From positions 1 through 15,913 of the forward strand of contig JBHHUB010000089.1 of the NCBI GenBank assembly GCA_046753625.1: DNA of 15,913 nucleotides, in the 5' to 3' direction. Made by a program: the position numbers and the translations under genes. Source of the DNA: JADFOB01 sp046753625 (GTDB lineage: Bacteria; Planctomycetota; Phycisphaerae; UBA1845). The stretch's first letter is position 1, and each line of letters begins with the position of its first letter. The notes below the pieces were generated by a model, which worked only from the letters and a program-made list of their open reading frames with translations, did not search any database and was not told where the DNA came from. Below, in pieces: positions 13,301 to 15,913 of this stretch.

Positions 13301-15913
13301 TGCTTTCCGGAGACCAGAAACGACTTGAGCTGATCGGCGATCTGTTCGACATTCACCGACGGCGCAAAGTCGCTGTAAATGCGCATTTCCTTGGCATCGT
13401 GTTCGACGTCGAACTTGTGAACCAATTCCTCAATGTCCGCCATTTTCTCTTCGGTGGCGCGCACCACCAACCGATTGCCGATCGGAATGATGGTCACATC
13501 CGGTGTCGCCACCGAGACACTCCTAGCGCCTTTGGGGCCTCGGGTGGCCTTGGATCCCTGCTGCGGACCGATCACCAGTGCTTCCACGGCGCCAACCACG
13601 ACGGATGGTTCGACGTACTTGATCTCGAACGTGCGTTGAATCAGCACCTTTTCGACGTCCACGATCTCGGCCACTTGCTCCAACTGGTCGATCTGCTCGA
13701 GGGTGGCGCCGAACACGATGACGGCGTCCTCAGTAGTCTCAAACCGGACCGCCACGGGGCCGCGCTTGCCATCGGTGATACCCACGACCTGCTGCAACTT
13801 GGCCGACAACTGTTCCGGTTTCAGGTAGTGCGCGGGAATCGTAATAAACTCCGGGGCCTCTTGCTCCACTTGCGATTCGATGTCGCTGATCAACGCCGAA
13901 TACGTTTCCCATTCCGCATCGGTGCAAAGCACGAACAGACGCATGTTGTCGTCGTCGGGCGTGAACTTGCCTGCGGACCCGCCGGATCGGGAACCCCGAG
14001 GCGTAGCACGCCTGGGCTTGCGTTTGCCGCCGGACGCACCGGACGCGCTCGATCCCGCCGCCGCGTCGTACTGAGCCAGAATCGTGACCACAAAGGAAGG
14101 AAGCCGCCGACTCAACTTGCGTACGTGCAGCGAGATTTCCGTCTCCGCCTGATCCACCGCCTCGATGATCGATCGAACCTTTTCCAACTCGCGTTCGGTA
14201 CCCGTAAACCAGACGCCACGCCCCGTAAGATCGGGGACCAGACTGAATCGCGGCGGTGCCGCCTTCGTCCCCTCACCCGACGGCGTCAAAATCTCCGTAA
14301 CCGTGGCGACGAGTGCCGTGGCGTCGCTGTGCGTCAGGGCGATAAACGTGGGGGGCGTATCCTGATCCTTGTCGAATTCCACAACGAGCCGACGCACCGT
14401 CGCGACCGTCTCTTCCGGACCGATCACAATCACCGCGCTGCCCGAGGGATGCGCCAGCAGTGTCGTTTCGTCCACCTTGGCCGACATCGCCTCGGTCGAT
14501 CTCCGACTGCGATTGCCTTTCCTGGGCCGCGCTCCGGTCTTCCGCGGTTTCGTCTTCGTCTCGCCGCCGCCCGTCTGCGACGCCTCGATGATCTGCTGGA
14601 TGATGGGGATGATTTCTCCGGCCTGGACGAATTCAAGCGGGATCACCACCGGCTCAAAATGCTTGGTCGTATCGACATCGATCAGCGGCAAGAGCATCTT
14701 GATCTCGTCAATCTTGTCCTGCATCGCGCGGACGATCAGCACGTGCTGCACGTCACTGGGTACAACGCTCATGGGCGGCTCGGGCATCCCGTCCAAAACG
14801 CCGCCGTCGCGGGCACTGCTTCGCCGCCTCGCACCGCGCGGTTTCGCCTTGGAGGTCACGTCACTGAGATTCATCAACGCCTGAATGTCGACCCAGGCTT
14901 CCGACGGAAGGATGTGCTCCACCGGAATCACCGCCAACGGCCGTATGTCACCGCTCGTTGCCCCCCCCGGCGTGAAAATCTTGATGAGCTGCAAGTACTT
15001 CTCAATGTCCTTAACCAACGCAAACATCGTGATGGCGTTGCGATTCTCCAACGGCGCGATGCGCACGTAATCCGGGACGAAATTGCGGATGAAGTTCAAC
15101 GCCGAAATCGAACCGGTCGGCGTGTAGATCACCATCACAATCTCATAATCAGGCAAGTGCGCGGCCCGATAGGCTTCCACCGACTCGTAAATCTGCTCCG
15201 GACCCAGCTTCCGGTAGTAATCGTTGACGTTGATCACCTCGAGGTGCGTCGGCTTCTGGATCAGCCAGTAGTGCTCGTGGGCTTTGTACTCAAAAAGAAT
15301 CTCACGCACACGCTGCAACAAAGCGTCGAACGTCAACTCCTCTTCGGTAACAAAAGTAACTTTGCCGTCTTTAGGCGCTTCACCCAAAATCGCCAGCCCG
15401 GTCTGACGGTTCAAACCCGCCAGCAACTGCTCATAAGTGCCGTCTTTGATACTGAAAGAATAAAGGCGATCCACCGCGGGAATCACGTCCTCCGTCGGAG
15501 GCATGTCGATGGGCATCGTCAATCCGCCGGAATCCGCACCCGCGCCGCGCGACACCGGTTGACCGGTGCCACCAACATTTGTTGGGTTGCCTCGTGCCGG
15601 CCTCGTAGCCCCCGTCCGACCGGCGCCCGCCGGCCTCGGCGTTGAATCCGCACGGGGCGGTCTTGTCGTGGACTCGAGATGGCCCCGAGGCCGGCCCGCC
15701 GGCGATCCTCCCGGCGGCGTCGCCCCCTTGCGCTGCTCCATCATGGCGTCGATCTGCCGCTGAACGTCCGGAGGAATCTCGACCTGCTTGCCCTCGCCCG
15801 GCTTGCCCTCGCCCGGCTTGGGGGTCGGTTTCGACGGCCGGGCACCCGGCTGCGCCTTGCGCCCGGCGGAGGGTCGCCCCTTGGGGCCCCTCACGGGCCT
15901 CGCTTGATCCGGC
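7387..15913 (-). CDS. Giant barrel-less secretin-N-domain repeat protein, 'protein B' (5' end outside window)
   Basis: The frame is open from the right edge to TAG at 7387-7389, at least 2841 codons. The GTG at 15892-15894 is only the first possible start inside the window; six sense codons precede it and no signal peptide is seen, so the real start lies beyond the edge. Residues below are counted from that GTG. A Pro/Gly/Lys/Arg-rich leader (1-140) precedes an N0-like domain (about 142-225). Block 1 follows with 13 repeats (250-1366). Next come a charged Pro-rich linker (1367-1434), a half repeat (1435-1472) and block 2 with 15 repeats (1478-2760). A final half repeat (2767-2790) and an Arg/Ser/Asn tail end the protein. 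Many repeats carry basic, Gly-rich inserts in the same loop. No secretin barrel is present. It lies 265 bases upstream of protein A in the same direction and may be its periplasmic partner. The N-domain assignment is firm for most repeats and weaker for repeats 5 and 13; the function is unknown. Confidence 0.88.
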   Translation of the reverse strand, partial: PDQARPVRGPKGRPSAGRKAQPGARPSKPTPKPGEGKPGEGKQVEIPPDVQRQIDAMMEQRKGATPPGGSPAGRPRGHLESTTRPPRADSTPRPAGAGRTGATRPARGNPTNVGGTGQPVSRGAGADSGGLTMPIDMPPTEDVIPAVDRLYSFSIKDGTYEQLLAGLNRQTGLAILGEAPKDGKVTFVTEEELTFDALLQRVREILFEYKAHEHYWLIQKPTHLEVINVNDYYRKLGPEQIYESVEAYRAAHLPDYEIVMVIYTPTGSISALNFIRNFVPDYVRIAPLENRNAITMFALVKDIEKYLQLIKIFTPGGATSGDIRPLAVIPVEHILPSEAWVDIQALMNLSDVTSKAKPRGARRRSSARDGGVLDGMPEPPMSVVPSDVQHVLIVRAMQDKIDEIKMLLPLIDVDTTKHFEPVVIPLEFVQAGEIIPIIQQIIEASQTGGGETKTKPRKTGARPRKGNRSRRSTEAMSAKVDETTLLAHPSGSAVIVIGPEETVATVRRLVVEFDKDQDTPPTFIALTHSDATALVATVTEILTPSGEGTKAAPPRFSLVPDLTGRGVWFTGTERELEKVRSIIEAVDQAETEISLHVRKLSRRLPSFVVTILAQYDAAAGSSASGASGGKRKPRRATPRGSRSGGSAGKFTPDDDNMRLFVLCTDAEWETYSALISDIESQVEQEAPEFITIPAHYLKPEQLSAKLQQVVGITDGKRGPVAVRFETTEDAVIVFGATLEQIDQLEQVAEIVDVEKVLIQRTFEIKYVEPSVVVGAVEALVIGPQQGSKATRGPKGARSVSVATPDVTIIPIGNRLVVRATEEKMADIEELVHKFDVEHDAKEMRIYSDFAPSVNVEQIADQLKSFLVSGKHRVRGRDDGAVSGPQIVAQPEVHRILVIAAKSDFQEIEEMVDVLSVSAAVPVFDTALVAVHYADPVEVVDLVTPLLQMKADALVAAGALVGTPGGAASGGKNKSVRAANRAPSRAEWFHLEADVRRRRIVVAAPQALIEEAKALIAQFDDKGDEGDSVDEIVELTNSGAEEMVKTIREMMGKPNRAPRSTGKVGAASQGALALGEFTIVAAPGDRAVVLRGMPDLVEQAKTWITELDSLPGNAREVKVYNLECARAARVTDFIMEVVGKPKTGPRAKRPQRVRRPSDEEEEENPFETKLKRSGEDVYLEADLISNVLVVAATPVKLAEIDALVARFDDCDADGPLTREQTVPKFTYELKYSKDAIDAAMNLEMVLDDFWTGSEVPHVDSAIWGDYLVIEYPYEDRFDEIRELIRKYVDIEDPEARQPKRLVLTPPQGIGTAEVAALLQANNPHLKIKIIDRTRKRAGNPESRRVAPPAQHCALPVSVAETLGGLSALLAAVDEATARDGQTPDQIKGKPRREGERPSMDQYRGDPRDARKPTPAPKAEEPAPKPVRPRPRTTPAKADPHQPEVKIYYDAELQQIIIEGLPDQVSEIEDTYEQLKEELEDFTAPPDIRIYRVKYIDVNTAASIIDEMFNASRQERLQFQQQQRMQQQRLRQQQRQQQQQKGAPGNEQQGRGPRGQQRANQPQPGALQVPTTSVRVTPNPRDRTLILRAESSQYPALLELLATIDQPQPMESTFRTFPLKKLNAVEVEEVLTSMLGLDAPRERSRRAPGAGARAQRGRAGRGGRGGRGGSAFIEPGGQLPKMIQQETAAGMLGIDPDDIKLSSNEEANTILAMAPEAALDYIADIIQQLEDQQIEDRVWRTYDLKHADAEGVVAYLGEYFGGAEPDRGRRGREKGSSGVSRRKIDAPGFVAYARLNRVSAQGTEAQLEEVDAIIGDIDVRSDASQFQTIELTRADALVVAERLTEMFGTSGGSSGGRKARGRQGRRGGGADGSGATGVKFLGEEGGRILFYAAPRTLRHEILAAVEQMEADSAQTEPRTIQLENAKPSTVATAIREAYGGSSSSGLRGGKRNASQPKRFTISAHDPTHRLFVVAGDELFEEISRLAATMDQTPDPGFDFRVFKLKYAGAKKVYGQLSGLMTDYLRQLRGGGDIEPFSVDVDEKANALIVLGSPAIFEFLEQKLPLIDIPANAASPPGFLMVQLKSANAQEVAQNINQLWTARDMAEGETPPQAQANRATNTLIVKGTQEQVDEIKKQFIDPLEANAQPTLLTEVFDLANAQPEAVADSINRMYDDLKRVNQLLGRDSNVSPIEFAVIATPDVNTKQVIVQAGEKNMEKVRLRIADLDKPENAASTAVVIRVYSIKYADVNAVANIIKDWARSRSQNRSVSASEMVTAVAEGGTQSVVVTASELNQATVAEMIAALDNEDNATQQRKQHVLALHYANSNELANHFTQIFRNMPTHRRGDRGPAFVSEANSNSVIASVNERELVEVQRLVDELDVEPELDKQRTTEVHPLKYADPGSLNAVVLNMFRWDRRGQASPAEQVTSSVDWGTRSLIVTASKKNHAIVSAMIEKADVESAETKQNFVYVLENASATDVANTLREALRSRRRTGRGEEPVSVVADAASDKLVISASKKEYEELVKLIEQLDTEDAVSGEVRVVTLSYGDATEMQRALQEALRKQGGRGQELTGGVRISALAQSNSLVLSGSKSKLDELEARIKEMDAAGAETSQPRMIQLTHAKVGRVLPTLQEMFLDQRGGRRGRNQVPTSITANEPLNAIFVKAGPKDMAAIESVIADLDNEQLAKETSFRLVSVAGGYNLNDLAAKIEEAVNAGPQSQGRGRNSRQAPRVTITPDTRSNQLIVAGDSVLFDDAEHLAQMLAEAKPGSGTGVTVIQLKRRKVDEIQRLIDQLTQQGAGGGRSGQRGRATSGRRSSGNRPRGRSSSRRPSSNRRPTRNRR
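7390..7524 (-). other. Arg/Ser/Asn-rich C-terminal tail of protein B
   Basis: The last 45 residues contain about 18 Arg with Ser, Gly, Asn and Pro and almost no hydrophobic residues, ending PTRNRR. The tail follows a repeat that stops after its first half (VTVIQLKRRKVDEIQRLIDQ). It is probably disordered and strongly positive, suited to binding an acidic partner, nucleic acid, lipopolysaccharide or another polyanion; none of these is shown by sequence. Confidence 0.75.
7525..11592 (-). repeat. Block 2 of N-domain repeats in protein B (half + 15 full + half)
   Basis: The block begins with a lone second half of a repeat (residues 1435-1472). It continues with full repeats at 1478-1597, 1602-1722, 1725-1810, 1816-1901, 1907-1982, 1988-2059, 2068-2135, 2140-2219, 2225-2298, 2303-2374, 2380-2451, 2456-2525, 2531-2600, 2605-2676 and 2682-2760, and ends with a first half at 2767-2790. 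Repeats from about 1988 on are compact with clear cores such as ATNTLIV, SNSVIAS, TRSLIVT and RSNQLIV. Confidence 0.85.
11272..11373 (-). repeat. Poly-glutamine CAG/CAA tract in protein B
   Basis: Residues 1508-1541 are mostly Gln with scattered Arg, Leu and Met, coded by mixed CAG and CAA triplets that appear on the plus strand as CTG and TTG runs. The tract sits in the variable loop of the first full repeat of block 2. Mixed codons limit slippage, but the length is still likely to vary among relatives. Confidence 0.8.
11593..11796 (-). other. Charged Pro-rich linker between the two repeat blocks of protein B
   Basis: Residues 1367-1434 lack the repeat pattern and are rich in Pro, Lys, Arg, Glu and Ala (for example PTPAPKAEEPAPKPVRPRPR). 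The linker separates the N0-plus-13 block from the 15-repeat block, which opens with the same kind of half repeat that opens protein A. It looks like a flexible joint or a scar of fusion between two array proteins. Confidence 0.7.
11797..15147 (-). repeat. Block 1 of N-domain repeats in protein B (13 copies)
   Basis: Repeats lie at residues 250-308, 317-406, 412-508, 514-580, 586-675, 681-747, 749-830, 835-909, 914-1013, 1021-1101, 1107-1201, 1215-1285 and 1292-1366. They are more diverged than those of block 2 and many lack the TNSLIV consensus, keeping only the alternating strands and the helix ending in D. Most carry 15-35-residue basic inserts in the same loop; repeat 11 has the acidic run DEEEEEN instead. 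Repeats 5 and 13 are the weakest. Confidence 0.75.
15220..15471 (-). other. N0-like (STN-type) domain of protein B
   Basis: Residues 142-225 read YSFSIKDGTYEQLLAGLNRQ, then a short strand with GKVTFVTEEELTFDALLQRV, then HYWLIQKPTHLEVINV. This is the order and spacing of the secretin/TonB short N-terminal domain: a strand, a helix with a NRQTGL-type end, a strand with the GKVT motif, a helix, and a final hairpin. It is the domain that contacts the inner-membrane platform in type II secretion and type IV pilus secretins. It supports a secretin origin for a protein that has no pore. Confidence 0.75.
15786..15815. repeat. Perfect 15-base tandem duplication in the leader of protein B
   Basis: GCTTGCCCTCGCCCG occurs twice in direct tandem (15786-15800 and 15801-15815), with five more bases of a third copy. 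It codes for KPGEGKPGEGK in the disordered leader and keeps the frame, so copy number could vary without breaking the gene. Confidence 0.8.

Noticed and set aside
11863..15645. A 1260-codon open frame on the plus strand, opposite protein B
   Set aside because: It is antisense to a clearly coding frame, has a His/Arg/Asp/Leu/Gln-rich translation with no domain pattern, and no ribosome-binding site. Long antisense frames are common in G+C-rich genes because stop codons are rare on the opposite strand.
15892..15894. GTG at 15892-15894 as the start of protein B
   Set aside because: The frame stays open to the window edge, no signal peptide follows, and the sequence on both sides is the same Pro/Gly/Arg-rich leader. 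A true start further right is more likely.
2652..15894. Recurring motifs in the two giant genes as a CRISPR or DNA repeat array
   Set aside because: The repetition is at protein level (N-domains), with irregular spacing and strongly diverged DNA; there are no identical repeats with spacers and no cas genes.

Overview
The window is G+C-rich bacterial DNA. About 13 of its 15.9 kb lie on the minus strand and encode two very long, adjacent, same-direction proteins built from dozens of copies of the secretin N-domain, the small alpha/beta domain that stacks into periplasmic rings below the outer-membrane pore of GspD/PilQ-type secretins. No replication, RNA, phage or CRISPR marker fixes the taxon. 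Very long secretin-N-domain proteins next to orphan lipoproteins suggest a diderm, most likely Planctomycetota; this is an inference from protein style, not a proof.

Layout, left to right. 1-448: no confidently called gene; a weak open frame runs in from the left edge to 228, followed by the leader of the next gene. 449-1015 (+): a 188-residue, four-helix membrane protein of unknown function. 1016-1203: convergent spacer with two inverted repeats. 1204-1932 (-) and 1944-2516 (-): two closely spaced putative lipoproteins. 2517-2651: spacer with two perfect palindromes. 2652-7121 (-): 'protein A', 1489 residues, with a signal peptide, a half repeat, 12 N-domain repeats, a complete secretin barrel and a Pro/Gly/Arg tail. 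7122-7386: a 265-base spacer with a possible three-way-junction RNA, a 17-base tandem repeat and an 8-bp hairpin. 7387-15913 (-): 'protein B', at least 2841 residues and still open at the right edge, with a Pro/Gly/basic leader, an N0-like domain, 28 full repeats in two blocks and an Arg/Ser/Asn tail, but no secretin barrel.

Transcription of the minus-strand group runs B, then A, then the two lipoproteins. The simplest reading is one locus that makes an unusual outer-membrane channel: A supplies the pore with a long vestibule, B supplies a much longer soluble N-domain array, and the lipoproteins are candidate accessory or pilotin-like factors. No GspE, GspF or pseudopilin gene is present, so the usual secretion motor is not encoded here. 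The most notable features are the total of about 40 repeats, the barrel-less giant partner, the opposite charge of the loop inserts in A and B, the half repeats at the B/A boundary, and evidence of a higher-order duplication inside A.
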